From NCBI RefSeq assembly GCF_004912135.1, contig NZ_STGU01000004.1:1-64000 (forward strand): DNA of 64,000 nt, in the 5' to 3' direction. The position numbers and the translations under genes are program-made. The notes under the pieces are model-generated. The model saw only the letters and a list, made by a program, of their open reading frames with translations. It did no database searches and was not told the origin of the DNA. Numbering within the stretch: position 1 is the first letter of the stretch; the number at the start of each line of letters is the position of its first letter. Shown here piece by piece: positions 17,176 through 26,504 of the stretch. Origin of the DNA: Rhizobium rosettiformans W3 (GTDB taxonomy: Bacteria > Pseudomonadota > Alphaproteobacteria > Rhizobiales > Rhizobiaceae).

Positions 17176-17189
17176 TTGACGAATATCAA
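17176..17189. promoter_or_regulatory. FNR/FixK-like box upstream of cyoA
   Basis: TTGAC-GAAT-ATCAA differs by one base from the anaerobox consensus TTGAT-N4-ATCAA. Its centre is about 70 nt upstream of the cyoA start. Repression of a low-affinity quinol oxidase at low oxygen by an FNR or FixK protein would fit. Not verified. Confidence 0.5.
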
Positions 17190-17253
17190 TGGTCGTCGAG
17201 TAGCGTTCGGGGGGACCCCTGCTCTGTGACCCGTCAGTGTATCAGGGTAAGAG

Positions 17254-18459
17254 ATGCAGAAGCTTCGCCTCCCGAAAATACTGGCCGCCCTCGGGGCGGT
17301 CCTGTTCCTGTCCGCCTGCAAGGCCGAAGTCCTTGCTCCCACCGGCGATATCGCCGCCCAGCAGCGTGATCTGCTCGTCATCTCGACGCTGCTGATGCTG
17401 GTCATCATCATTCCGGTGATGGTGATGACCTGCTGGTTCGCCTGGCACTATCGTGCGGCCAACAAGGACGCGATCTACAAGCCGAACTGGTCCCACTCCA
17501 CCAAACTCGAGCTGATCATCTGGGCGATCCCTCTGATGATCATCATCTGCCTGGGTGCGCTGACCTGGGTCGGAACCCATCTCCTCGATCCCTACCGCCC
17601 GCTGGCACGCGTCTCCGAAGAGCAGCCGCTCGATCCGCAGCAGGAGCCGCTGGACGTTCAGGTGGTCGCACTCGACTGGAAGTGGCTCTTCATCTACCCG
17701 CAATACGGCGTTGCCGCCGTCAACGAACTGCCGGTTCCGACCGATCGTCCAATCCGCTTCTCGTTGACCTCGTCCTCCGTGATGAACGCCTTCTACATCC
17801 CGCATATGGCCGGCATGATCTATGCGATGCCCGGCATGCAGACGACCCTGCACGGGGTGTTCAATCAGGAGGGCACCTTCCAGGGCCTCGCTTCGCACTA
17901 CTCGGGCGCAGGCTTCTCCGGCATGCGTTTCAAGGCAAAGGCAACGGATGCCGCAGCCTTCGAGGCCTGGGTCGAAGAGGCGCGCGCCGGCAGCGAAAAG
18001 CTGGACCGCGCAAAGTATCTTGAACTTGAGCGCCCCAGCGAGAACGTCACGCCCGTGACATTCGCCAGCGTCGATCCGCAGCTCTTCCCCCGCGTCGTCA
18101 ACATGTGCGTCGAAGAGGGCAAGATCTGCATGGCCGAGATGATGGCGCTCGACGCCCAAGGCGGCACGGGCATCGCCGGCACGGTCAACATGAGCGCGCT
18201 GATCTACGACAAGCATGAGCGTCGTGGCACGCGCGAGCCGGTCTTCGGCTGGGAGCCTTTCAAGGTTCTGGGCTTCTGCTCGGTCGAAGAGCTGGAACAG
18301 ATGCTGGCCGCAAAGCCCGCCTCGTTCAACGACAAGCCCGTCATCTCGGGTCCCCTGATGGGACACAACATGACGCAGCCGGCATCGCCCTTTGGCGGTG
18401 AGGCCGAACGTTTCCTCACGCTCGTCCGGCAGGCATCCGGCAATGCGCCGCAACTCTGA
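17254..18459 (+). CDS. cyoA: Cytochrome o ubiquinol oxidase subunit II
   Basis: 401 aa. Subunit II of the proton-pumping quinol oxidase. An N-terminal lipoprotein-type signal (LGAVLFLSACKAE, lipobox Cys near residue 22) precedes two membrane helices (LLMLVIIIPVMVMTCWFAW; LELIIWAIPLMIIICLGALT) and a periplasmic cupredoxin domain (DWKWLFIYPQYGVA, FYIPHMAGMIYAMPGMQT). The CuA ligands of cytochrome c oxidases are absent, as expected for a quinol oxidase. First gene of cyoABCD, 13 nt before cyoB. Confidence 0.97.
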   Translation: MQKLRLPKILAALGAVLFLSACKAEVLAPTGDIAAQQRDLLVISTLLMLVIIIPVMVMTCWFAWHYRAANKDAIYKPNWSHSTKLELIIWAIPLMIIICLGALTWVGTHLLDPYRPLARVSEEQPLDPQQEPLDVQVVALDWKWLFIYPQYGVAAVNELPVPTDRPIRFSLTSSSVMNAFYIPHMAGMIYAMPGMQTTLHGVFNQEGTFQGLASHYSGAGFSGMRFKAKATDAAAFEAWVEEARAGSEKLDRAKYLELERPSENVTPVTFASVDPQLFPRVVNMCVEEGKICMAEMMALDAQGGTGIAGTVNMSALIYDKHERRGTREPVFGWEPFKVLGFCSVEELEQMLAAKPASFNDKPVISGPLMGHNMTQPASPFGGEAERFLTLVRQASGNAPQL

Positions 18460-18471
18460 CAGGAATTCGGC

Positions 18472-20478
18472 ATGGCCACTGCAATAGACCATTCCACCAC
18501 GTTTCTTCTCGGCCGCCTCAACTGGAGTGCGATCCCGACCGATCCGATTGTTCTCTCGACCTTCGTGGTCGTCGCGATTGGCGGCGCTGCAACGGTTGCC
18601 GCGCTGACCTACTATCGCCTCTGGGGCTATCTTTGGCGCGAATGGCTGACCTCGGTCGACCACAAGAAGATCGGCATCATGTACATCATACTGGCGCTGG
18701 TCATGCTGGTGCGCGGCTTTGCCGACGCCATTATGATGCGCCTGCAGCAGGTGCTCGCCTTCAATGGCTCAGAGGGCTATCTCAACGCTCACCACTACGA
18801 CCAGATCTTCACCGCCCATGGCGTGATCATGATCTTCTTCGTGGCGATGCCCTTCGTCACCGGTCTGATGAACTATGTCGTGCCGCTGCAGATCGGCGCG
18901 CGTGACGTCTCCTTCCCCTTCCTCAACAACTTCTCCTTCTGGATGACGGTTGGTGGTGCCGTTTTGGTGATGGCCTCGCTCTTCGTCGGCGAATTCGCCC
19001 AGACGGGGTGGCTCGCCTTCCCGCCGCTGTCGGGCATCGGCTACAGTCCATGGGTCGGGGTGGACTATTATATCTGGGGTCTGCAGATTGCCGGCGTCGG
19101 AACGACATTGTCAGGCATCAACCTGCTGGTCACCATCGTCAAGATGCGGGCACCGGGCATGACCCTGATGCGCATGCCGGTCTTCACCTGGACAGCACTC
19201 TGCACCAACATCCTCATCGTGGCCTCCTTCCCGGTGTTGACGATGACGCTGATCCTTCTGACGCTAGATCGCTATGTGGGAACGAACTTCTTCACGAACG
19301 ATCTCGGCGGCAATCCGATGATGTACATCAACCTCATCTGGATCTGGGGTCATCCGGAAGTCTACATCCTCATCCTGCCGCTCTTCGGCGTCTTCTCTGA
19401 GATCACCTCGACCTTCTCGGGCAAGCGCCTCTTCGGCTACAGCTCGATGGTCTATGCCACCGTCTGCATCACCATCCTCAGCTACATCGTCTGGCTGCAC
19501 CACTTCTTCACCATGGGTTCGGGTGCCTCGGTGAACGCCTTCTTCGGCATCACCACCATGATCATCTCGGTGCCGACGGGTGCCAAGATCTTCAACTGGC
19601 TCTTCACCATGTACAAGGGAAGGGTGCGCTTCGATCTGCCGATGATGTGGACGGTCGCCTTCATGCTGACCTTCACAATCGGCGGCATGACGGGCGTTCT
19701 TCTGGCGGTTCCGCCGGCAGACTTCGTCCTGCACAACTCGCTCTTCCTGGTGGCACACTTCCACAATGTCATCATCGGCGGCGTCCTCTTCGGCTGCTTT
19801 GCCGCGATCGCCTACTGGTGGCCCAAGGCCTTCGGCTTCAAGCTCAACGTCTTCTGGGGCAAGGTCTCTTTCTGGAGCTGGGTCAGCGGTTTCTGGCTCG
19901 CCTTCATGCCGCTCTATGTGCTCGGCCTGATGGGCGTCACCCGCCGCATGCGCGTCTTCGATGATCCCGATCTCAGGATCTGGTTCATCCTGGCAGCCCT
20001 CGGTGCCTTCCTGATTGCCATCGGCATCGCCGCCTTCTTCATCCAGATCGCCGTCTCGATCTGGCAGCGCAAGGACAACATGGACGTGACCGGCGACCCC
20101 TGGGATGGCCGCACGCTGGAATGGGCGACCTCTTCTCCCCCGCCGTCCTACAACTTCGCCTTCACGCCTGTCGTCCATGACCTCGACGCCTGGCATGACA
20201 TGAAGCAGGTCGGGCAGACGCGTCCGAAGGCGCCGTATATCCCGATCCACATGCCGCGTTACACCGGCACGGGTGTGATCATCTCAGGCCTGGCCACGAT
20301 CTGCGGCTTCGCTCTGGTCTGGTACATCTGGTGGCTGGCGGCCCTGTCTTTCCTCGCGATCATTGCCGTCTCGATCGCCCACACCTTTAACTACGACCGG
20401 GACTACTACGTCCCCGTCGACGAGGTCGAGCGTGTCGAAAAGGCCCGTGACCGCGAACTGGCAAGCGTAGGAGCGTAA
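18472..20478 (+). CDS. cyoB: Cytochrome o ubiquinol oxidase subunit I
   Basis: 668 aa, the heme b/heme o3-CuB core of a heme-copper oxidase. Visible blocks are [17 protein letters not shown] (low-spin heme His), [17 protein letters not shown] (CuB His and the cross-linked Tyr in H-P-E-V-Y), WLHHFFTMG (CuB His-His) and [17 protein letters not shown] (high-spin and low-spin heme His). The length matches CyoB with its extra terminal helices. Five nt separate its stop from the GTG of cyoC. Confidence 0.98.
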   Translation: MATAIDHSTTFLLGRLNWSAIPTDPIVLSTFVVVAIGGAATVAALTYYRLWGYLWREWLTSVDHKKIGIMYIILALVMLVRGFADAIMMRLQQVLAFNGSEGYLNAHHYDQIFTAHGVIMIFFVAMPFVTGLMNYVVPLQIGARDVSFPFLNNFSFWMTVGGAVLVMASLFVGEFAQTGWLAFPPLSGIGYSPWVGVDYYIWGLQIAGVGTTLSGINLLVTIVKMRAPGMTLMRMPVFTWTALCTNILIVASFPVLTMTLILLTLDRYVGTNFFTNDLGGNPMMYINLIWIWGHPEVYILILPLFGVFSEITSTFSGKRLFGYSSMVYATVCITILSYIVWLHHFFTMGSGASVNAFFGITTMIISVPTGAKIFNWLFTMYKGRVRFDLPMMWTVAFMLTFTIGGMTGVLLAVPPADFVLHNSLFLVAHFHNVIIGGVLFGCFAAIAYWWPKAFGFKLNVFWGKVSFWSWVSGFWLAFMPLYVLGLMGVTRRMRVFDDPDLRIWFILAALGAFLIAIGIAAFFIQIAVSIWQRKDNMDVTGDPWDGRTLEWATSSPPPSYNFAFTPVVHDLDAWHDMKQVGQTRPKAPYIPIHMPRYTGTGVIISGLATICGFALVWYIWWLAALSFLAIIAVSIAHTFNYDRDYYVPVDEVERVEKARDRELASVGA

Positions 20479-20483
20479 CGACC

Positions 20484-21104
20484 GTGAGTACCGTCACCCA
20501 AACCGATACGCCTGCTGTCTATTGGGAAACCGAGCCGCATCATCATCCGGAAGGCGCGTCCACGCGGCTCGGCTTCTGGATCTACCTGATGAGCGACTGC
20601 CTGATGTTCGCAGTCCTCTTCGCCGTCTTCGGCGTGGTCGGTCAGAGCTATGCGGCCGGCCCGGGCCCGAAGGCGCTTTTCGAACTGGAGCTGATCGCCA
20701 TCAACACCGGCTTCCTGCTGGTCTCCTCGATCACCTTCGGCTTTGCCATGCTGTCGATGTATGAGGGTCGCCAGGCCCGCATGCAGGCATGGCTGGCGGT
20801 GACCCTGCTGCTCGGCCTCGCCTTCCTGGCGCTGGAACTCTACGAGTTCCACCACCTGATCGAACTCGGCGCCGGTCCGCAGCGTTCGGCCTTCCTGTCG
20901 GCCTTTTTCGCACTCGTCGGCACGCACGGTCTGCACGTCCTGTTCGGCTGCATCTGGCTCGTGACCCTGATGGTCCAGGTCAACCAGAAGGGTTTGATCC
21001 CGGCCAACACCCGACGCATGGAATGCCTCAGCATGTTCTGGCACTTCCTCGATGTCATCTGGATCGGTGTCTTCACCTTCGTCTATCTCCTGGGGATGAT
21101 CTGA
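20484..21104 (+). CDS. cyoC: Cytochrome o ubiquinol oxidase subunit III
   Basis: 206 aa, five-helix subunit III. Matches include LGFWIYLMSDCLMFAVLFAV, the Glu of ALELYEFHHLIE and THGLHVLFGCIWL. GTG 20484 is the best-placed start, right after the cyoB stop; the stop codon overlaps the cyoD start (TGATG). Confidence 0.97.
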   Translation: MSTVTQTDTPAVYWETEPHHHPEGASTRLGFWIYLMSDCLMFAVLFAVFGVVGQSYAAGPGPKALFELELIAINTGFLLVSSITFGFAMLSMYEGRQARMQAWLAVTLLLGLAFLALELYEFHHLIELGAGPQRSAFLSAFFALVGTHGLHVLFGCIWLVTLMVQVNQKGLIPANTRRMECLSMFWHFLDVIWIGVFTFVYLLGMI

Positions 21105-21502
21105 TGTCCAAACCTTCCATCCAGCCCCATGGCCATCACGAGCACGGCCACGACAACAGCGGCCACGATCATGGCAGCTACCGCTCCTATCTGACCGGCT
21201 TTGTGCTGGCCGCGATCCTGACGATCATACCCTTTGCCATCGTCATGAGCGGCGGCTTCGACAGCCGCGTCCTGACCGCGGTGACGGTGATCGGCTTCGC
21301 CGTCGTCCAGATACTCGTCCATATGGTCTACTTCCTGCACATGAACACACGCTCGGACGAAGGCTGGACCATGTTGTCGATGATCTTCACCATCATCGTG
21401 GTGGTGATCATGATCGCCGGCTCGGTCTGGGTCATGTACAACCTCAACACCAACATGATGCCATCGATGGATCACGAGAGCTTCCAGGGCTTCGGCTCCT
21501 GA
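21104..21502 (+). CDS. cyoD: Cytochrome o ubiquinol oxidase subunit IV
   Basis: 132 aa, three membrane helices. It begins with a His-rich stretch (PHGHHEHGHDNSGHDHG) before SYLTGFVLAAILTIIPFAIV and VQILVHMVYFLHMNT, the CyoD family core. ATG 21104 overlaps the cyoC stop. No cyoE (heme O synthase) follows, so heme o must come from a gene elsewhere. The His cluster could bind metal but is not conserved function. Confidence 0.95.
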   Translation: MSKPSIQPHGHHEHGHDNSGHDHGSYRSYLTGFVLAAILTIIPFAIVMSGGFDSRVLTAVTVIGFAVVQILVHMVYFLHMNTRSDEGWTMLSMIFTIIVVVIMIAGSVWVMYNLNTNMMPSMDHESFQGFGS

Positions 21503-21518
21503 GCGAACAGGTGAGGCA

Positions 21519-22223
21519 ATGACGCGGACGCGCAGACCGTGGTGGTTCATCGGGCTGGGCATCCTTGCCATCGGCCTGCTCGTCGGCCTCGGAGTCTGGC
21601 AGGTCCAGCGCTTGCAATGGAAAACGGCGCTGATCGAACGCGTCGAGGCGGGGCTCACCGCCCCGCCTTCGGCCTCGCCTGGCCCAGGTGATTGGCCGGC
21701 ACTCACCTTCGACACGGCGGAATATCGTCGCGTCGAGGTGAGCGGCAGCTACCTTCAGGGCGACGATATCCTCGTCAAGGCCGTGACGACGCGCGGATCC
21801 GGCTTCTGGGTCATGTCGCCCTTTCAGTCGAGTGACGGATGGCGCCTCTTCATCAACCGGGGCTTCGTGCCGGACGATACCCAATCAGCCGACGATCGTC
21901 CCCTCCCGCAGGGTGAGCAGACCGTCACAGGCCTCCTGCGTCTCACCCAGCCGGGCGGCGCCTTTCTGCGAGACAATGATCCCGCGGGCAATCGATGGTT
22001 TTCCCGCGACACGATCGCCATGGCCGAGGTCCTGGAGCTCGGGGAGGTTGCTCCCTATTTCATCGATGCCGATCAGAGCGGCGAGGGCCTGCCGATCGGC
22101 GGCCTGACGGTGGTGACCTTCCCCAACAATCATCTTGGCTACGCCTTCACCTGGTTCGGTCTGGCTGCTGTCTTTGCCTTTCTGCTCTATCGCGCGACCC
22201 GACCGGAGGCCTCTGAGCACTAG
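21519..22223 (+). CDS. SURF1 family oxidase assembly protein
   Basis: 234 aa. Assembly factor for heme-copper oxidases, thought to help heme insertion into subunit I. Topology is the family standard: an N-terminal helix (FIGLGILAIGLLVGLGVWQV, residues 10-29), a large periplasmic region with RLFINRGFVP and the NNHLGYAFTWFGLA segment leading into the C-terminal helix. It lies 16 nt after cyoD in the same operon. Specific to CyoB by context. Confidence 0.93.
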   Translation: MTRTRRPWWFIGLGILAIGLLVGLGVWQVQRLQWKTALIERVEAGLTAPPSASPGPGDWPALTFDTAEYRRVEVSGSYLQGDDILVKAVTTRGSGFWVMSPFQSSDGWRLFINRGFVPDDTQSADDRPLPQGEQTVTGLLRLTQPGGAFLRDNDPAGNRWFSRDTIAMAEVLELGEVAPYFIDADQSGEGLPIGGLTVVTFPNNHLGYAFTWFGLAAVFAFLLYRATRPEASEH

Positions 22224-22235
22224 CACTCTTCGTGC

Positions 22236-23144
22236 TCACGACACCTCGTATCGATTGGCCAAGGTCGTCGACAATTGGGCCGCGAACCGGGCTGCTGCGA
22301 CCGGAAGCGTCCGCCCGCGCAACTGCCCCATATAGAGTACACCCGCCGGCACATCGCGTTTGTCGAGCGGTCGCGTGATCATCTCCCCGGTCATCGTATG
22401 GTCCGAAAGCCCGATCGGGATTTGGAAGGTGATGATGTTCTCCGCGACCGCATGATTGCGCAGGAACTCGAAACTGTCCGATTCGATCACCGGCTCCAGC
22501 CGATAGGATGATTTCTGCGCCGCCATGTCCATCAGGTGCCGGACGCCGAAGGGGACTGTCGGCAGGGAATAGGGATAGGCTAGGCAGTCGCTCAGCCGGA
22601 TGGTGTCCTTGGCTGCCAGAGGATGGTGCGGCGCCATCACCACATGCACCGGCTGATGCACCCGGATCAGCGTCATGAAATCGGCCATCCTGACCGGCTC
22701 GAAGACGATCGCCAGATCCGCCGAGTGATCGACCAGCGACTGCTCCGCCGCCTGGCGGTCGCGCAGATGCACGCCGAAGGTCACCGCCGGATGGTCCTTT
22801 CGATAGTGCGCGATCTGATGCGGCAGGAAATAGGGCAGGAGCGCCTGGCTGCAGGCAATCGACACATGACCGCGACGAACGCCTGAAAGGTCCGCGATCT
22901 GTGAGCGCACCCGCTCCATGTCGGAGATCTGGTTGCGGATGTGATGGATCAGGATCTCGCCGGCACTCGACAGCCGCACCCCATGGGGCAGCCGCTCGAA
23001 GACCGGCACGCCCAACTCCTCCTCCAGCGCCAGAATACGCCGATTGAGCGCCGTGGACGTGATGGCCAGCGATTCCGCGGCCCCACGGATGGAGCCGGCC
23101 TTGGCGACGGCATCGATGTAACGCAGCGAAGTCAGGTGCCGCAT
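22236..23144 (-). CDS. LysR-family transcriptional regulator
   Basis: 302 aa from ATG 23144 (GGAGA upstream). The N-terminal winged HTH (MRHLTSLRYIDAVAKAGSIR, GAAESLAITSTALNRRILAL, EEELGVPVFERLPHGVRLS) is followed by the two-lobed periplasmic-binding-like effector domain. It is divergent from the BMP importer operon with a 171-nt gap and converges on SURF1. LysR proteins typically activate the divergent operon in response to the substrate or an early product, so this is probably the regulator of the importer/amide-hydrolase genes. The effector is unknown. Confidence 0.92.
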   Translation of the reverse strand: MRHLTSLRYIDAVAKAGSIRGAAESLAITSTALNRRILALEEELGVPVFERLPHGVRLSSAGEILIHHIRNQISDMERVRSQIADLSGVRRGHVSIACSQALLPYFLPHQIAHYRKDHPAVTFGVHLRDRQAAEQSLVDHSADLAIVFEPVRMADFMTLIRVHQPVHVVMAPHHPLAAKDTIRLSDCLAYPYSLPTVPFGVRHLMDMAAQKSSYRLEPVIESDSFEFLRNHAVAENIITFQIPIGLSDHTMTGEMITRPLDKRDVPAGVLYMGQLRGRTLPVAAARFAAQLSTTLANRYEVS

Positions 23145-23315
23145 GTGAAATCTCCGATGGTGATGCAAAGTTTGCAGCAGCTCGCGCAAAACTTAGCACA
23201 AGACAGAAGCGGCGCCATATGGGTTACTCAAAGGTGAACGCGGAGCGCCATAGAAAATCAGGGGAACCAGCGCCCGCCCGAGCTTCACTGTTCATCCTGA
23301 TCTGGGAGATCCTTT

Positions 23316-24440
23316 ATGAGCCAGTTTCTTATGCCGAGCCGCCGCCAGTTTTTGCGCCAGTCAGCCGGCCTCGCAGGCCTTGCCGCCGCAAGCAGCGTGC
23401 TTCCTTTCAATATCGCCCGCGCCGCAGGTCTGACCGTCGGCTTCATCTATGTCGGCCCGAAGGATGACTTTGGCTACAACCAGGCTCACGCCGAAGGCGC
23501 TGCCGCGATCAAGGCGATTGAAGGCGTGACCGTGGTCGAAGAAGAGCAGGTGCCGGAAACGGTCGACGTCCAGAAGACCATGGAGAGCATGATCAACTTC
23601 GACGGCGCCACGCTGCTCTTCCCGACCTCCTTCGGCTATTTCGACCCCCATATCCTGACCATGGCGCCGAAATATCCCGATGTCCGCTTCGAGCATTGCG
23701 GCGGCCTCTGGACCCCGGACAAGCCCGCCAATACCGGTTCCTATTTCGGCTATATCGGCATGGGCCAGTATCTGAACGGCATCGTTGCCGGTCACATGAC
23801 CAAGACCAAGAAGATCGGCTTCGTGGCTGCCAAGCCCATTCCGCAGGTCCTGCTCAACATCAACTCCTTCCTGCTCGGTGCCCGCGCCGTCGATCCCACG
23901 ATCACCTGCCAGGTCATCTTCACGGGTGAATGGTCGCTCGCCGTCAAGGAAGCGGAAGCCACAAACGCACTCGCCGACCAGGGCGTCGACGTCGTCACCT
24001 GCCATGTTGATGGCCCGAAAGTCGTCATGGAAACCGGTGCCGGTCGCGGCATGTTCCTCTGCGGCTACCACGCCAACCAGAGCCCGCTGGCGCCTGAGAA
24101 ATATCTGACCGGCGCCGAGTGGAACTGGTCCAAGGTCTATACCGACATGGTCAACACGACGCTGTCAGGCGGCACCATCGACAACTTCGTCCGTGGCGGC
24201 CTTGCGGAAGGCTTCGTCAAGATGAGCCCCCTCGGACCGGCCGTCACCGAGCCGGCACGCAAGCAGTTCGACGCGACGCTTGCCGAAATCATGAAGGGCG
24301 GCTTCTCGGTCATCAAGGGACCGCTGAAGGACAACAAGGGCAATGTCATCGCCACCGAAGGCCAGGCCTTCGCCGAGACCGATGTTGCGCTCGAGAGCAT
24401 GAGCTACCTTGTCGAGGGCGTCGTCGGATCGACCTCGTAA
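23316..24440 (+). CDS. BMP-family ABC transporter substrate-binding protein
   Basis: 374 aa. Twin-arginine signal SRRQFLRQSAGLAG (residues 8-21) with cleavage near ARAA, so it is exported folded. The mature part begins LTVGFIYVGPKDDFGYNQAH, the hallmark of the basic membrane protein (BMP/PnrA, Med) family, which binds nucleosides, purines and related N-heterocycles. Further family blocks are YPDVRFEHCGG and YFGYIGMGQYLNGIVAG. First gene of a seven-to-eight gene operon; the downstream hydrolases suggest that the ligand contains amide or ureide nitrogen. Confidence 0.93.
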   Translation: MSQFLMPSRRQFLRQSAGLAGLAAASSVLPFNIARAAGLTVGFIYVGPKDDFGYNQAHAEGAAAIKAIEGVTVVEEEQVPETVDVQKTMESMINFDGATLLFPTSFGYFDPHILTMAPKYPDVRFEHCGGLWTPDKPANTGSYFGYIGMGQYLNGIVAGHMTKTKKIGFVAAKPIPQVLLNINSFLLGARAVDPTITCQVIFTGEWSLAVKEAEATNALADQGVDVVTCHVDGPKVVMETGAGRGMFLCGYHANQSPLAPEKYLTGAEWNWSKVYTDMVNTTLSGGTIDNFVRGGLAEGFVKMSPLGPAVTEPARKQFDATLAEIMKGGFSVIKGPLKDNKGNVIATEGQAFAETDVALESMSYLVEGVVGSTS

Positions 24441-24460
24441 AGAGCCGGGAGGGGCATGCC

Positions 24461-25576
24461 ATGAGTGCACCGGCGGATTTCGCAAGCCAGCAGGGTCTGG
24501 CCAGACGCAGTGTTTCGCTCGAGACGATCCTGCGCTGGCTCGACCCGCTCTTCCTGCCACTGGCAGCGCTGCTCGCCGGCATGCTCCTCTTTGCCGTCTT
24601 TCTGCTTCTGATCGGCACGTCGCCCATCGAGTTCTACACCCTCGTCTACAAGGCGGGCTTCGGCACCTCCTTTTCCTGGACCAACACGCTCGCCCGCGCG
24701 GCACCGCTTCTTCTCGCCGCCCTCTGCGTCGCGCTGCCGGCCCGGCTGGGCCTCGTGGTGATCGGCGGAGAGGGTGCGATCGTGCTGGGGGGGGTCGGCG
24801 CCGGTGCGGTTGCCATGCTGGCGCCGGGCATGCCGGGTCCGGTCGGGATCCTCGCCATGATGATCGCGGGTGCATTGGTTGGTGCCATATGGATCGGCGG
24901 CATCGGGGCTCTCAGGCATTTCCGTGGGGTCAACGAGACAATCTCCAGCCTGCTGCTGGCCTATATCGCGATCGCTCTTATGAACCATCTGGTGGAAGGA
25001 CCGCTCCGCGATCCCGCCAGCCTCAACAAACCCTCCACGGCACCCCTGCCGGAACTCTACCGAATTGGCGAAATCCCGGGAATCGGCGTGCATTGGGGGC
25101 TCGCAGCCGGCATCATCGCCTGCATCCTCTGCTGGGTGCTGATCGAAAAGACGACCTTCGGATTTGCAGCCCGCATTGTCGGCGGCAACATCAGGGCCGC
25201 CCAGGTCCAGGGTCTGCCGGCCGGCCTGCTGATGATCGGCTTCACGGCACTTGGCGGCTCTCTCGCTGGCCTCGCAGGTGCCTTCGAAGTGGCGGCCGTC
25301 CATGGCTCGGCCAATGCCTCGCTCGCCGGCGGCTACGGCTATACCGGAATCCTCATCGCCTTCCTTGCCCGTCACAACTGCCTGGCGATCATTCCGGCCA
25401 CCCTGCTCTTCGCCGGCTTCGAGGCGTCGAGTGGCCTCGTTCAGCGCAGGCTCGACCTGCCGGATGCCACCATCGTGGTCTTCCAGGGCATGATCTTCAT
25501 CGCCATCCTCCTGTCCGACGCGTTCCGTGATCGCATCACGCTGGATGGCCTTCTGCTGAAGGGGAAGCGCGCATGA
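24461..25576 (+). CDS. ABC transporter permease (BMP-type nucleoside/purine importer, subunit 1)
   Basis: 371 aa from ATG 24461 after GGGAGGGGC. About ten hydrophobic segments of the BPD_transp_2 type (LALLAGMLLFAVFLLLIGTS region, LGLVVIGGEGAIVLGGVGAG, GGYGYTGILIAFLARHNCLA). The G-G-E-G-A/GAxxA and GYGYTGI blocks are typical of YufP-like permeases. It is 20 nt after the binding protein and overlaps subunit 2 by 4 nt (ATGA). Confidence 0.93.
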   Translation: MSAPADFASQQGLARRSVSLETILRWLDPLFLPLAALLAGMLLFAVFLLLIGTSPIEFYTLVYKAGFGTSFSWTNTLARAAPLLLAALCVALPARLGLVVIGGEGAIVLGGVGAGAVAMLAPGMPGPVGILAMMIAGALVGAIWIGGIGALRHFRGVNETISSLLLAYIAIALMNHLVEGPLRDPASLNKPSTAPLPELYRIGEIPGIGVHWGLAAGIIACILCWVLIEKTTFGFAARIVGGNIRAAQVQGLPAGLLMIGFTALGGSLAGLAGAFEVAAVHGSANASLAGGYGYTGILIAFLARHNCLAIIPATLLFAGFEASSGLVQRRLDLPDATIVVFQGMIFIAILLSDAFRDRITLDGLLLKGKRA

Positions 25577-26493
25577 CGGATATCGGTCTCTGGGGCGTGC
25601 CCCTTGCCATCCTCGGCGGGGCCATCCGCGTCTCCACACCTTTCATCTTCGTCAGCATCGGTGAATGCCTGACGGAACGCTCCGGCCGCATCAATCTCGG
25701 CCTCGAAGGCACGCTCGTCTTCGGCGCGATGAGCGGCTATGCCGTCGCCTATCATACCGGCTCCGCCTGGGCGGGTACGCTCGCGGCTGCTGTCTCCGGT
25801 CTCCTCTTCGGTCTTCTGCACGGCTGGATCTGCAAGTTCCCCAAGGTCAACGACATTGCGATCGGCATCGCCCTGATGATCTTCGGCTCGGGCCTCGCCT
25901 TCTTCTTCGGCAAGCCCTACGTCCAGCCCGTCGCGCCTGATCTGCCGTCGATCCCGCTGGGCTTCTGGTCGGATATCCCGCAGGTCCAGGCGGCCCTCAA
26001 CGTCAACGTCCTCTTCCTCGTCGGCATCGCACTCGCTTTCCTTGCCGCCTGGGCTCTGAAAAACACCCGTGTCGGCCTCACCATCCGGGTCGCCGGCGAC
26101 AGCGCCGATGCGGCGCGTGCGCTCGGCATCAATGTCAATCGTGTGCGGCTCTGGTCTACAGCGGTCGGCGGTGCGCTGGCTGGCGTCGGCGGCGCCTATC
26201 TCTCGCTTTACTATCCCGGCAGTTGGAACGAAGGCATTTCCTCAGGCCAGGGCCTGATGGCGGTGGCCCTCGTCATCTTCGCTCGCTGGAACCCGGTCCA
26301 TTGCCTCTATGCCTCGCTGCTCTTCGGCGGCGCAGGGGCGCTCGGGCCAGCGCTTCAATCGGTCGGCGTCACCCAGGGCTACTACCTCTTCTATGCCGCA
26401 CCCTATGTGCTCACCCTTGGCCTCCTGATCGCGATCAGTTCGCGCACCAGGGCCATGGTCTCGGCCCCCGGCGAACTCAGCATCACCAAATAG
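25573..26493 (+). CDS. ABC transporter permease (BMP-type importer, subunit 2)
   Basis: 306 aa, YufQ-like BPD_transp_2 permease: ATPFIFVSIGE-type start (RVSTPFIFVSIGECLTERSG), INLGLEGTLVFGAMSGYAVA and RVAGDSADAARALGIN, the cytoplasmic loop that contacts the ATPase. The start overlaps subunit 1 by 4 nt. It is followed after 11 nt by the formamidase-like gene. Confidence 0.93.
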   Translation: MTDIGLWGVPLAILGGAIRVSTPFIFVSIGECLTERSGRINLGLEGTLVFGAMSGYAVAYHTGSAWAGTLAAAVSGLLFGLLHGWICKFPKVNDIAIGIALMIFGSGLAFFFGKPYVQPVAPDLPSIPLGFWSDIPQVQAALNVNVLFLVGIALAFLAAWALKNTRVGLTIRVAGDSADAARALGINVNRVRLWSTAVGGALAGVGGAYLSLYYPGSWNEGISSGQGLMAVALVIFARWNPVHCLYASLLFGGAGALGPALQSVGVTQGYYLFYAAPYVLTLGLLIAISSRTRAMVSAPGELSITK

Positions 26494-26504
26494 GAGCAGG
26501 ATCC

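Noticed and set aside
17171..17180. CAACTAACTACC near cyoA as a third copy of the ACTAAC palindrome
   Set aside because: Only one half site is present; no GTTAGT partner at the required spacing.
17242..18663. Long minus-strand open frame opposite cyoA
   Set aside because: Antisense shadow of cyoA with no recognisable motif; cyoA is unambiguous.
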